Source: Oscarella lobularis
Lineage: Eukaryota > Porifera > Homoscleromorpha > Homosclerophorida > Oscarellidae
Length of the DNA: 64,000 nucleotides
Direction: 5' to 3'
Assembly: GCF_947507565.1 (NCBI RefSeq)
Contig: NC_089186.1
Coordinates: 1,488,001-1,552,000, forward strand
The position numbers and the translations under genes were made by a program. Position 1 is the stretch's first letter; every line of letters starts with the position of its first letter. Under the pieces are notes generated by a model. It was not told where the DNA came from and did not search any database. It was given only the letters and a program-made list of their open reading frames with translations. Positions 1-11,540 of this stretch are shown here, one piece after another.

Positions 1-3000
1 AACAGTGACTAACATATACTCTTTACCCAGTTCCTAGTACTTCTTCCAGTTGAATTGAAGACCTTTCCAAGACGCGGAATTTAGCAGCATTCAACTGATC
101 ATACAATTTCTCTTCCGTTTTTGCCGGCTCCCAGTATACGCTTTCTTTTGCTTCATTGATTGGCTAAGAAATGACGAAAGAAATTATAAAAAAATACGGA
201 ACAATTTGATCACACTTTATCCTGAGAAATGGCTTGTGACTGGGCTAAAGAGACAGGTACTTCGTACTGACCATCGTCCTGAATACTAGGATTCTGGCAA
301 ATCTGAGCGGTTTCTGCAGTTTTTGCTTTAGAGTCAACCGGTTCACAATAGTCGGTAGACGGCTTGGACAACCTTTGAAAGGCGGAAGAATCGCGGTATT
401 CATCTGACGGATAATTTCTATCGTCGTCGGGCGAGACAACAGCATAGATCGGTGAGGGCATTGTGGAAAGCTCCATAGCTACACAAGATGCCTAACTCAG
501 AAAAGAGAACGGCGAAAAGTATCAGCCTACCTTGGTCTTTCAAATTGTAGCCACCGGACTTTCTTTTACCTCGACACGCAAACACGACGACGACGACAGC
601 AATGGCAAGGACAAGCACTCCTATACCCACTCCTACTCCAACGTACAAACCACTACGGTCAGTCTTTCTTCCTGGCATTGGTGTCACACTGCTGGTTGGG
701 ATTCGGTTAGAAGGTGAAGAAGTCACGGATGGCGTTGGGGACAGGCTGCTGGTTGACTGCGAAGCTGCCTGGCCTGTTGGCAAAGTGGAATCTGACGATT
801 GCAATGCTGGGGAAACATCAGAAGTTGGCAACGACGACTGATTAATTGGCGTAGTCAACCTCGTGGGAGCAACAGTGCCAGATAAGACGGTAGCTGAAGA
901 AGCAGCATTCGAAGCCATAGTTGTGGCAACGACCATCGCAGTCTTAGACGAAACAGGAGTCCCGGTAAAGAAAGTCGTTGTTGGAGAAACTATAGTGGCA
1001 GCAGCAGATTTAAGATTGATAGGCGAAGCCTCAGTTGTATAGACGGCAGACGAAGCTGCACGAAACATTGTCCCTGCAGCGGACGTACTTGCAGTCGTAG
1101 ATGAAACGATAGCTGCAGCAACTGTACCAAGTGTCAAAGTTGCAGACGGTGTAAGTGAAGGAGGACAGGTGCCGTTTCTCTCACCAGTAGGCGGAGAAGA
1201 CAATGGGGGTTGAGATGAGAAATTTGACGGCTCTAAATACATAAAAACGTCTGAGTTTCTTCCTGATTGATAATTGCTAAGCTGCTCACTTGGACAAAGG
1301 CAATACGACCACTCTTCCATAGTTCCATTGCCATTATTCTTCGTCGAGCACCACGGAATGCCTTTATCAAAAGAGGTGCACTCAAAAAACTTTTTTCCAT
1401 TGTAGGAGAATGGAAAAAGGCATTCGGTGTGGCCAGCATCTGATTTTACGTCACATACATACGTTACGGATGGAAAATCTACAAAAACATATTTTAATTA
1501 ATGTGCATACAAGGTTAGAATGGTAGACTATTACGATACCGCTTATGCACGTGTTGACAGAACAATTCACGGTTTCGTTAGCTGAACGATAACACCACGG
1601 CTTTGATCTTGTTTCAGGATCAGGATTTCGACAGTAGCTGTGATTGCCAAGTCCGGCTTCGGCGTATTGAGACACGGGAAACGTCTTAAATTCATTCCAC
1701 GACAAGCAATTGCTATCCGTACTTGATCCTCGATACCCGTACCCATTGTCCACAGTGCTGTAACAATTCACGTCTAAAGAACTCAGGAAATCGATATTAC
1801 AGCATAGAGCTACTGTACAGACAGTGGACCTACCCTCACACAGGTCTATATCACAGTAACTCCAACTTTCGCTCGTGCCGTTTGTGTAGCACCACGGCAT
1901 CGCTCGATTTATAGGATTACGACAATACGAATGATTGCCCAAACCCACTTCCGGATACAACTCAACCAAATTTGAGTACGTGCTCAGCTCTGACCAGTTG
2001 AGACACGATTGGCCGTCGGTGCTCACGGACGTCGTCCCGCGATAGTACGTACCGCGATACAGAAACCGACGGCATTCTAAGAAATAGGTATACAACTATG
2101 TGCATATTAAATCAACCCCTTTCCAGGTACCTCGTCCACCCGTCGATACATTAGCATAATTGGACGTGACCGAGTCATTGCCCACCGTAGCAGCAATGGT
2201 AAAGATATACATTGTCAATGCGGCAACGTCAGAAGAATAAGGGAGGGACACATTTTCAATACTTTCGAATGTAAGAGCGGATGGCTCGACAGTCGTTCCT
2301 GGGTAAACGCTAGCGAACTTTATCGAGTACGACTTGTAATCGTTGACAATTGCCGGCGGCCCCGTCCATCGAAGCGTTCCTTTTCCTGTGCTACCGTCGT
2401 ACTCTAGCTCAGGCACCGGTCCTTTAGAAGACGCTAAAGAGCAAGGCATCTTTAAAGTAATTCAGCAAAAGAGAGATAATACCATCTTCTCCTGTGCGTA
2501 CAACTATCCATTCACTATGCACAAGAGCGCCTGATCCACTTTCTACGGTGAGTCGATATAAGTACTCTAAGTAACGCGTCACGCAGAAATGTAAGAGTGC
2601 AATCGTGGTAGAACAAACCTGTGAAAGGTTTCAGTCCGCTTGTGTCTGTTAGAGTATCATTACCTGGCCCTACCGACCCAACGTTAAGCAACTGATCTCT
2701 GCACGTTGGACCTGCCCACGTGAAGTCCGGACATCCGGCAAAGCTGACACCGAAGCTGGAGTTCCTTTCCTTTAGGACATCAACCATTTGTCCATTTACC
2801 TCGAAATCTGCCAAACAACCTCCATAGCTAGTCACATTCACGCCATATCCAAGCGCTATTTCCTCCATTGTTGGAGATTCGCCTTCACGTTCCATGCCAC
2901 CGAGATAAAAGTTCGTCATAATTTCAGATGAGAACGTCTGCACGTTGGTTATTTGAGAAGAAGTATTGAGTGCGAGTCCGTCAACTGTAGTAGTTAGATA

Positions 3001-4607
3001 TTCCGCACCTATTGACAAGCTGACTGTGTGCCACGCGCCGTCGCATAAGCTGATTCCTTTCGGTCGAACGCGAACAAGGAAAGGCCCGTCCGATGACCCG
3101 TTGCCTTCTCTGTATCTTAAATCGAGTCCGTCTATGCGTGATTCGACGAAGAGAAAATCGCTTTGGTTGTTGCGGTAAGCGGCGAGAAGAAGACCGTTTG
3201 GCCAACTTGTTCGCATTCTGAAACTGAAACCAAGATGGCTGCTTGACGACAACAGCGCTAGTTTTGCGTAACCGGTTCCTCGAAAGTGCATTCCGTTTTG
3301 AACGGCGGGAGGACAGCCATTGGAGCTCCAGCGAACATTCTCATAGCTTTCGTATTTTAATAAATCAAACGATTTGCCGTCGTCCAATTGCTCCACGTAT
3401 ATGCATCCGACGAATCCGTCTACTTCATTGAGAACGCTACGATCGACATACTGAGTTGAGGACACTCCTCCCACATAAACGCTGTTCACAACAACGCCAA
3501 TGCCGTTGCCGCCGCCGTTGCCGCCGTTGCCGCCGTTGCCACCGTTGTCGCAGTTGCCGCCGTTGCCGCCGTTGCCGCCGCCGCCCCCGCTCATTGCTGA
3601 AGCTTCAAAATAACTGTCATCTACAGTGAGTTTAAGAGAAACACTACCCATGATTTTTTTGGCTTCCGCTGTTACGCTATGAAACTGACCGTCATTCAAC
3701 GTCACCGTTGTCAAAACCATAACATTTTTGCTCCTGCTTTTAACTGCAAAGTTCAACTTCCCATTCTGCAGCTGTAGGTATGCATACGATGCCCAGCAGC
3801 TTTCGAAGGCAGCAAAGAGAAGTCCATTTGGAGCAAAGGTTCGAAATGACAGGATCGTTTCAAACTCATCTTCGCCATTAAATGAATTCGATGAAAAGTT
3901 GATGTAGCCAAATCCGTCAAAAGACAATCCGGCAACAGCACTTGGCTGACTTGCAGAAACGTATCTTCTTCCTACGACATACTTAGTCTGGTTGTCTTCC
4001 TGCGAGTGATTTCGCCATTGAATTCGAGCTGATGACTTTGTCACCCCTAGCAGACTAGGATAGCGATCCCCCTGTAGACCTACAGAAACACTAATTCGAC
4101 GACACACATGCAGCAGAAAGTCTTAATACCTGCAACACAAGTGTACGATACATTCAACAGCATTTCTCCTGAGCACGATGTTCCAAAAGTAACATCGGCA
4201 GCGTGTATCATGCAGTAGCTCTTGTACTGGCATGCTGTCTTTACAACGTCGATAGCGCTGGAAGAGAACGCTTGTCTCACCAGAGACACTCATTAGCGGT
4301 AATCGGATTACGTTGACGAGTTGCAGGGTGGGGTAACTGAAAGTCGCGATACGCAATTGGCCACTTGTTCGAACGTGGCCAAACTAATCGCTATTAGCCT
4401 GCTCTTACAGTCGATTCTAAACGGAAAAGTTGAGATACACCTAGCCACTCCCTAAAGTTCCACACGTACGTGACGCTGTCGTTACAGGCGGTGGATGACT
4501 TCGAGTTGGTCCCTAACGTATAGCGTTTTATGTTCCGCCACCGAAAAAGGCTAAATCAAACCTTCGTAGCACAAAAGAAGCGAGAGCAAGGCGATTCGCA
4601 CGATCAT
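1..4607 (-). CDS. Receptor tyrosine kinase A, SUEL/LamG/FN3/kringle/FN2 ectodomain (3' end beyond window)
   Basis: Single-pass receptor, 5' part only. Thirteen exons are visible: 4562-4607, 4470-4512, 4312-4416, 4130-4257, 2629 or better 2619-4079, 2483-2566, 2131-2433, 1834-2076, 1540-1773, 1290-1478, 531-1232, 216-478 and 27-163. The start is the ATG opening a hydrophobic signal peptide (MIVRIALLSLLLC). Then come a SUEL/galactose-lectin domain with its Cys pattern (TACQYKSYC, FGTSCSGE), two laminin-G domains, FN3, two kringles (WCY motifs), a fibronectin type II domain (EMWSYC), a Ser/Thr/Ala-rich stalk, a TM helix near 590-660, and a Tyr-containing juxtamembrane region. The last visible exon ends inside the P-loop (LGTG), so the kinase lies left of position 1. 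Oddity: a Gly/Asn-rich insertion in LamG1 (about 3490-3595) is absent from paralogues B and C. The juxtamembrane segment is well aligned with theirs, so a kinase is very likely. Confidence 0.85.
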
Positions 4608-4789
4608 GATGTGAAGTCCAAAGCTCCCGTATTTTGTAGAATGTCAATGAAGAGAAAATTGAACTGCACTCTACCAGAACGTGCGTTCTCTTTGCGCATC
4701 AATTTGTAATCGTACGCCGCCTTGTAAAAAATTCCTCTACAAAAGTGCAAACCGGACAACAATAAAAAGAGAGAGAATAACTTGTTCGT

Positions 4790-6497
4790 CTAGTCCTTTC
4801 TATCCCTCAAGTATCTCCGAAGTATCTTACCGCTTGCCGACTTGGGAATAGCATCCACGAACTCGACGCCGCCGGCAAGATGCTTATGAGGAGCAGACGA
4901 CTTCGCCACGAAATCGGTCACATCGCTTTCGCCGATCGTCGAACCAGATCGTCGAACAACAAAAGCTCTCGGCACTTCACCGGCTTCCTCGTGGGAAACG
5001 CCGATCACGGCAGCATCGGTGATATCGGAATGAGTGAGAAGCAAACCCTCGAGCTCCGCCGGAGCAACCTAAAAAACATAATCATTATGAACACATAAGA
5101 GGCGTGGGCGTGGATCACTGTCTCACCTGAAAGCCTTTGACTTTGATCAGCTCCTTGAGACGATCGGTAACGTAGAGAAACTCGTCCTTGTCGTGGTAGC
5201 CGATGTCACCGGTGTGCAGCCACCCGTCCTCGTCGATCGTCCGCGCCGTCGCCTCGGGATTATTCAGATAGCCGAGCATCACTTGAGGCCCACGAATGCA
5301 GATCTCGCCCTCGTCGAGAGCGCCCAACGCTTCTCCCGTTTCCGTGCCAATCACCTTCGTTTCCGTATTGGGAACGGAAAAGCCGACGGAGCCGAAACGC
5401 GTTTGATCGCGAAGGCACAAATGCGTCACGGGACTCGTCTCCGTCAACCCGTAGCCCTGTCGCACGCACTCCGTGCCGAGACGCTCGTAGAGCGTCGTCG
5501 TCACGTCGCCGCTCAACGGCGCCGCGCCGCTCATGATGTCGACGACGTTCGACAGATCGTAGTTACCGACGTCCGGATGCTTGGCGAGAAAGAGCGCGAG
5601 AGGCGGCACGAGCGGCAACATCGTCACGCGATGATCCTGAAGAGCCTTGAGGAAGGGCTCAGGTTCGAACTTGGGTAGCGTGACCAACGTCGAGCCCTGT
5701 TGGAGACCGCGTGCCAATGTGACGATCATGCCGTAAATGTGAAAGAAGGGCAGAAGGGACATGCAAACGCGATCCGTCTCCGTCACTTGAAGTAGACGAC
5801 GATCGGCGACGAGTTGGCTGACGTTGGCGACGAGATTATAGTGCGAGAGCATCACGCCCTTGGGAAGTCCCGTCGTACCGCTCGAGTACGGCAACGTCGC
5901 AGCGTCTTCTTTCAAATTCGCCGCCCCCGTGGAAGGCCACGTGGCGGCGACGGGATCGGTATTGAGAAATTCCGATAATCCGATTGTGTTCGATGGCACG
6001 TGACCCGGCGTTAGGGTGTCGACGACGATCGTTTCCTCGACTGTTCCCGCTTCGTTTGCCGCCGCTTTCGCCACGTCGGCGAACGCCGGCAACGTGACGA
6101 GAAATTTCGATTTGCTGTCGCGCAATTGGTAGGCGAGTTCGCGAGACGTGTACGTCGGATTCGCCGTCGTCGCGACGCCGCCCGCTTTCGTCGTGCCGAA
6201 ATAGACGATCGGATAGTCGGGCACGTTTGGAAGGAAGATGCAGAGCGCGTCGCCTTTGTTGAAGCCGCGACGGCGAAGCGACGAGGCGAAACGATCTGTT
6301 ATCGCGCCGAGTTGCGCGTACGTGTACGATTGGCCCGTGAGAGCGTCGACGATCGCCGTGCGATCGCCGTAGCGGTCGAAGTGGCGGTAGACGAAGTCGT
6401 GCACGGTCGCGAGAGGAATCTGAGCGTCCGGAAGAGGACTGCGAACGATGCGGTCGCTCGAAAGAAAGCGGCGAAGGGAGGAGAGTCCTCGAAGCAT
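4790..6497 (-). CDS. 4-coumarate:CoA ligase-like acyl-CoA synthetase, copy 1
   Basis: Adenylate-forming enzyme (ANL superfamily) that would activate a carboxylate as acyl-AMP and transfer it to CoA; the substrate cannot be read from sequence. Two exons, 5127-6497 and 4790-5068, joined by a 58-nt GT-AG intron, give about 550 aa, the usual length of the 4CL/firefly-luciferase-like group. Visible motifs are the AMP-binding loop SSGTTGLPKGVMLSH, the YGLTE motif, GWLHTGDIGYHD, DRLKELIKVKGFQ, and the C-terminal PKSASGKILRR carrying the catalytic lysine. The start is taken at the MLRG methionine because it is shared by all three copies; an upstream in-frame Met exists here and in copy 2 but not in copy 3. 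The C-terminus (RKD) has no SKL-type peroxisomal signal. First of three head-to-tail copies, lying between RTK A and RTK B. Confidence 0.9.
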
Positions 6498-6880
6498 TCC
6501 CAACGATTTGTGATAGCACGTGACCTCATACATACAGTGCCGTATTGTAGTCCGTCACGTCGTAGTGCATTCGTGTAGCTCAAATGAGGACTAAAAATAG
6601 CTACTGTAAAAAGTAAGTTCGACTAAAAAAGTTACAACTGAAAATTCAATGAACCTTTCACAAGCAAAAGACTATGGCGCATGTTCATCCTAAAAAAGAG
6701 TGATTAGTGAAACTGGCTATTCAATTTCATTTCCAAGATACATGACATCTGCACGATGACAGACGAGCCATATTTCCCCACTTGCCACGCACAGTGAAGT
6801 TGGCGGAGTTCAGAGGGTTCAGAGAACTGCATAACAATTAATCAATTAATTAATTAATTTGCCAATCGAAAACGCATTGA

Positions 6881-7093
6881 TTACCTTTGTCGATTGGTCT
6901 CAAACTCTCTTCCGGCCACATAGCAAAGTATGAGAGACAAACTAACGAAAAGTATAATACAGTGATATGCAGCGATAAAAAACGCGAGCACTCCATACCT
7001 GCTCAGGGTACAGCTCAGATCAAAATCCAGCCTCGAGATACACGTCGCCCATAGAATGAGGAATACATGCCCACTCGACATAATCATAACCAA
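6881..7093 (-). other. Short hydrophobic ORF in the duplicated 4CL spacer (doubtful gene)
   Basis: An open frame of 70 codons with two hydrophobic stretches (FLILWATC and a longer one ending SLILCYVAG). It lies in the spacer between 4CL copies 1 and 2, and a similar ORF sits at 9288-9515 in the next spacer. Most differences between the two copies change the amino acid, so the frame shows no sign of constraint. Possible splice donors (gtatgg, gtaatc) inside it leave open that it is a fragment of a multi-exon gene. The rest of spacer 6580-7160 shows only AT-rich TTAATTAA runs. Confidence 0.2.
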
Positions 7094-7169
7094 TGTCCAA
7101 GGTGGACGAATAAACTGATTATAAAATTAGGACCAACATTTCTCGGAAACGAGAGAGAAGCTCGTTCAT

Positions 7170-8876
7170 CTAGTCCTTCCGATCTCTCAAGTATCTCCGC
7201 AATATCTTACCGCTCGCCGACTTTGGAATGGCATCCACGAACTCGACGCCGCCGGCGAGATGCTTATGAGGAGCAGACGACGTCGCCACAAACTCGCTCA
7301 CGTCGCTTTTGCCGATCGTCGAACCGGATCGTCGAACAACAAAAGCTCTTGGCGCTTCACCGGCAATCTTGTGGGGAACGCCAATGACGGCGGCGTCGAC
7401 GATATCGGAATGAGTCAGAAGCAAACCTTCAAGCTCCGCCGGAGCAACCTAAAGATATCATCACTATGAAATCAAAAGATGCGTGGGCGTGAACCACTGT
7501 CTCACCTGAAAGCCTTTGACTTTGATCAGCTCCTTGAGACGATCGGTTACGTAGAGAAACTCGTCCTTGTCGTGGTAGCCGATGTCGCCCGTGTGCAGCC
7601 ACCCGTCCGCGTCGATCGTCCGCGCCGTCGCCTCGGGATTGTTCAGATAACCGAGCATCACTTGCGGGCCACGAACGCAGATCTCGCCCGCTTCGAGAGC
7701 GCCCAACGCTTCTCCCGTTTCCGTGCCAATAACCTTTGTTTCCGTATTGGGAACGGAAAAGCCGACCGAGCCGGTACGCGTGCGATCGCGCAAGCAAAAG
7801 TGCGTCAGGGGACTCGTCTCCGTCAACCCGTAGGCCTGTCGCACGCACTCCGTGCCGAGACGCTCATAGAGCGTCGTCGTCACGTCGCCGCTCAACGGCG
7901 CCGCGCCGATCATGATATCAACAACGTTTGAAAAATTGTAGTTACATACGTCTGGATGCTTGGCGAGAAAGAGCGCGAGAGGCGGCACGATTGGCAACAT
8001 CGTCACCCGATGATCTTGAATAGCTTTGAGGAATGGATCGGGTTCAAACTTGGGTAGCGTGACCAACGTCGAGCCCTGTTGGAGACCGCGTGCCAATGTG
8101 ACGATCATGCCGTAAATGTGAAAGAAGGGCAGAAGGGACATGCAAACGCGATCCGTCTCCGTCACTTGAAGTAGACGACGATCGGCGACGAGTTGGCTGA
8201 CGTTGGCGACGAGATTATAGTGCGAGAGCATCACGCCCTTGGGAAGTCCCGTCGTACCGCTCGAGTACGGCAACGTCGCCACGTCTTCTTTCAAATTCGC
8301 CGCCCCCGTGGAAGGCCACGTGGCGGCGACGGGATCGGTATTGAGAAATTCCGATAATCCGATTGTGTTCGACGGCACGTGACCCGGCGTTAGCGTGTCG
8401 ACGACGATTGTTTCCTCGACTGTTCCCGCTTCGTTTGCCGCCGCTTTCGCCACGTCGGCGAACGCCGGCAACGTGACGAGAAATTTCGATTTGCTGTCGC
8501 GCAATTGGTAGGCGAGTTCGCGAGACGTGTACGTCGGATTCGCCGTCGTCGCGACGCCGCCCGCTTTCGTCGTGCCGAAATAGACGATCGGATAGTCGGG
8601 CACGTTTGGAAGGAAGATGCAGAGCGCGTCGCCTTTGTTGAAGCCGCGACGGCGAAGCGACGAGGCGAAACGATCTGTTGTCGCGCCGAGTTGCGCGTAC
8701 GTGTACGATTGGCCCGTGAGAGCGTCGACGATCGCCGTGCGATCGCCGTAGCGGTCGAAGTGGCGGTAGACGAAGTCGTGCACGGTCGCGAGAGGAATCT
8801 GAGCGTCTGGAAGAGGACTGCGAACGATGCGGTCGCTCGAAAGAAAGCGGCGAAAGGAGGAGAGTCCTCGAAACAT
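7170..8876 (-). CDS. 4-coumarate:CoA ligase-like acyl-CoA synthetase, copy 2
   Basis: Exons 7506-8876 and 7170-7448, same intron position as its neighbours, about 550 aa. All ANL motifs are intact: SSGTTGLPKGVMLSH, YGLTETSP, TGDIGYHD and PKSASGKILRR. The first two thirds of the protein are almost identical to copy 1, while the region around NYNFSNVVDIMIG and the C-terminal domain (PHKIAGEAPRAF) differ. That patchy pattern suggests recent duplication with gene conversion. The likely start is the Met of MFRGLSS, which aligns with MLRG in the other copies. Probably a functional paralogue; substrate unknown. Confidence 0.9.
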
Positions 8877-9287
8877 TCCCAACGATTTGTGATAGCACGT
8901 GACCTCATACATACAGTGCCGTATTGTAGTCCGTCACGTCGTAGTGCATTCGTGTAGCTGAATCTTAAAACGAAGTGCTTGCGTTCAAATGAGGACTAAA
9001 AAATAGCTACTGTAAAAAGTAAGTTCGACTAAAAAAGTTACAACTGAAAATTCAATGAACCTTTCACAAGCAAAAGACTATGGCGCATGTTCATCCTAAA
9101 GAAGAGTGATTAGTGAAACTGGCTATTCAAACTCATTTCCAAGATACATGACATCTGCACGATGACAGACGAGCCATTGAACGCCAAAAATATTTCCCCA
9201 CTTGCCACGCACAGTGAAGTTGGCGGAGTTCAGAGAGTTCAGAGAACTGCATCCACGTAACAATTAATTAATTAATTAATTAATTAA

Positions 9288-9515
9288 TTAATTAATTTGC
9301 CAATCGAAAACGCGATTGGTCTCAAACTCTCTTCCGGCCACATAGCAAAGTATGAGAGACAAACTAACGAAAAATATAATACCGTGATATGCAGCAATAA
9401 AAAACGCGAGCACTCCATACCTGCTCAGGGTACAGCTCACATCAAAATCCAGCCTCGAGATACACGTCGCCCGTAGAATGAGGAATACATGCCCACTCGA
9501 CATAATCATAACCAA
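9288..9515 (-). other. Short hydrophobic ORF in second 4CL spacer (doubtful gene)
   Basis: Second copy of the small hydrophobic frame found at 6881-7093, 75 codons, with the end replaced by VFDWQIN through a small deletion. It lies within spacer 8960-9650, which is a duplicate of 6580-7160 apart from small indels, an expanded TTAATTAA run near 9262-9297 and an extra segment of about 70 bp at 9550-9620. No start context, signal peptide or recognisable domain supports a real gene. Confidence 0.18.
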
Positions 9516-9656
9516 TGCCCAAGGTGGCTGAATAAATTGATTATAAAATTCAACTGACTGTCAACGTTTTGTAACGAAAGCGAATTTTCTATAAAGAGCT
9601 AAGATCTACCTCGTTGGGACCAACATTTCTCGGAAACGAGAGAGAAGCTCGTTCAT

Positions 9657-11363
9657 CTAGTCCTTCCGATCTCTCAAGTATCTCCGCAATATCTTACCAC
9701 TCGCCGACTTGGGAATAGCATCCACAAACTCGACGCCGCCGGTGAGATGCTTATGAGGAGCAGACGACGTCGCCACAAACTCGCTCACGTCGCTTTCGCC
9801 GATCGTCGAACCGGATCGTCGAACAACAAAAGCTCTCGGCGCTTCACCGGCGCTCTTGTGGGGAACGCCAATGACGGCGGCGTCAACGATATCGGAATGA
9901 GTCAGAAGCAAACCTTCAAGCTCCGCCGGAGCAACCTAAAGATATCATCACTATGAAATCAAAAGATGCGTGGGCGTGAACCACTGTCTCACCTGAAAGC
10001 CTTTGACTTTGATCAGCTCCTTGAGACGATCGGTTACGTAGAGAAACTCGTCGTTGTCGTGGTAGCCGATGTCGCCCGTGTGCAGCCACCCGTCCGCGTC
10101 GATCGTCCGCGCCGTCGCCTCGGGATTATTTAGATAACCGAGCATCACTTGCGGACCACGAACGCAGATCTCGCCCTCGTCGAGAGCGCCCAACGCTTCT
10201 CCCGTTTCCGTGCCAATAACCTTTGTTTCCGTATTGGGAACGGAAAAGCCGACCGAGCCGGTACGCGTGCGATCGCGCAAGCAAAAGTGCGTCACGGGAC
10301 TCGTCTCCGTCAACCCGTAGCCCTGTCGCACGCACTCCGTGCCGAGACGCTCTACGAGCGTCGTCGTGACGTCGCCGCTCAACGGCGCCGCGCCGATCAT
10401 GATGTCGACGACGCTCGATAAATCGTAGCTACTGACGTCCGGGTGCTTGGCGAGAAAGAGAGCAAGAGGCGGCACGATTGGCAACAGCGTCACCCGATGA
10501 TCTTGAATAGCTTTGAGGAATGGATCGGGTTCAAACTTTGGTAGCGTGACCAACGTCGAGCCCTGTTGGAGACCGCGTGCCAGTAAGATATTGATCCCGT
10601 AGATGTGAAAGAATGGTGCAACGGACATGCAAACGCGATCCGTCTCCGTCACTTGAAGTAGACGACGATCGGCGACGAGTTGGCTGACGTTGGCGACGAG
10701 ATTGTAGTGCGAGAGCATCACGCCCTTGGGAAGTCCCGTCGTGCCGCTCGAGTACGGCAACGTCGCAACGTCTACTTTCAAATTCGCTGCACTCGTGGAG
10801 GACCACGTGGCGGCGACGGGATCGGTATTGAGAAAATCAGATAATCCGATTGTGTTCGACGGCACGTGACCCGGCGATAGGGTGTCGACGACGATCGTTT
10901 GTTCGACTGTTCCCGCTTCGTCTGCCGCCGCTTTCGCCACGTCGGCGAACGCCGGCGACGTAACGAGAAACTTCGATTTGCTGTCGCGCAATTGGTAGGC
11001 GAGTTCGCGTGACGTGTACGTCGGATTCGCCGTCGTCGCGACGCCGCCCGCTTTCGTCGCGCCGAAAAAGACGATCGGATAATCGGGCACGTTGGGAAGG
11101 AAGATGCAGAGCGCGTCGCCTTTGTTGAAGCCGCGACGGCGAAGCGACGAGGCGAAGCGATCTGTTGTCGCGCCGAGTTGCGCGTACGTGTACGATTGGC
11201 CCGTGAGAGCGTCGACGATCGCCGTGCGATTTCCGTATCGGTCGAAGTGACGGTAGACGAAGTCGTGCACGGTTGCGAGAGGAATCTGAGCGTCCGGAAG
11301 AGGACTGCAAACGATGCGGTCGCTCGAAAGAAAGCGGCGAAGGGAGGAGAGTCCTCGAAGCAT
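9657..11363 (-). CDS. 4-coumarate:CoA ligase-like acyl-CoA synthetase, copy 3
   Basis: Exons 9993-11363 and 9657-9935 encode about 550 aa of the same ANL enzyme, with the AMP-loop, YGLTETSP, TGDIGYHD and C-terminal lysine motif all intact. It is the most divergent of the three: VAPFFHIYGINILLARG replaces LLPFFHIYGMIVTLARG in a stretch near the acyl-binding pocket of the family, which could shift substrate preference. The frame upstream of MLRG is broken here, which fixes the start for the whole set. Its 5' side (11400-11540) is adjacent to the 3' end of RTK B. Confidence 0.9.
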
Positions 11364-11540
11364 CCCTCAACGATTTGTGATTGCACGTGACCTCATATAG
11401 GCTTGTATAATATTCACAACCATGCGTTCATGTTTCACAATTCGTCTAGTAAACAGAAAATAAGTTCAAAAAAAGTTTACAATATTTAAAGAAAACATTT
11501 GCTCAAAACGCGAAAGGAACTATACAAACTGATTGAGTAA

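Noticed and set aside
2596-2629. Alternative ends for the large LamG exon of RTK A
   Set aside because: Only the donor ending the exon at 2619 keeps the frame with the following FN3 exon. The 2629 value given first in the RTK A entry is a miscounted position and should be ignored.
5193-8957. Long open frames of 150-230 codons antisense or shifted to the 4CL genes (for example 5836-6519, 6126-6578, 8215-8898)
   Set aside because: They are GC-rich, Arg-rich shadows of the 4CL coding strand and repeat in each duplicate only because the parent sequence does.
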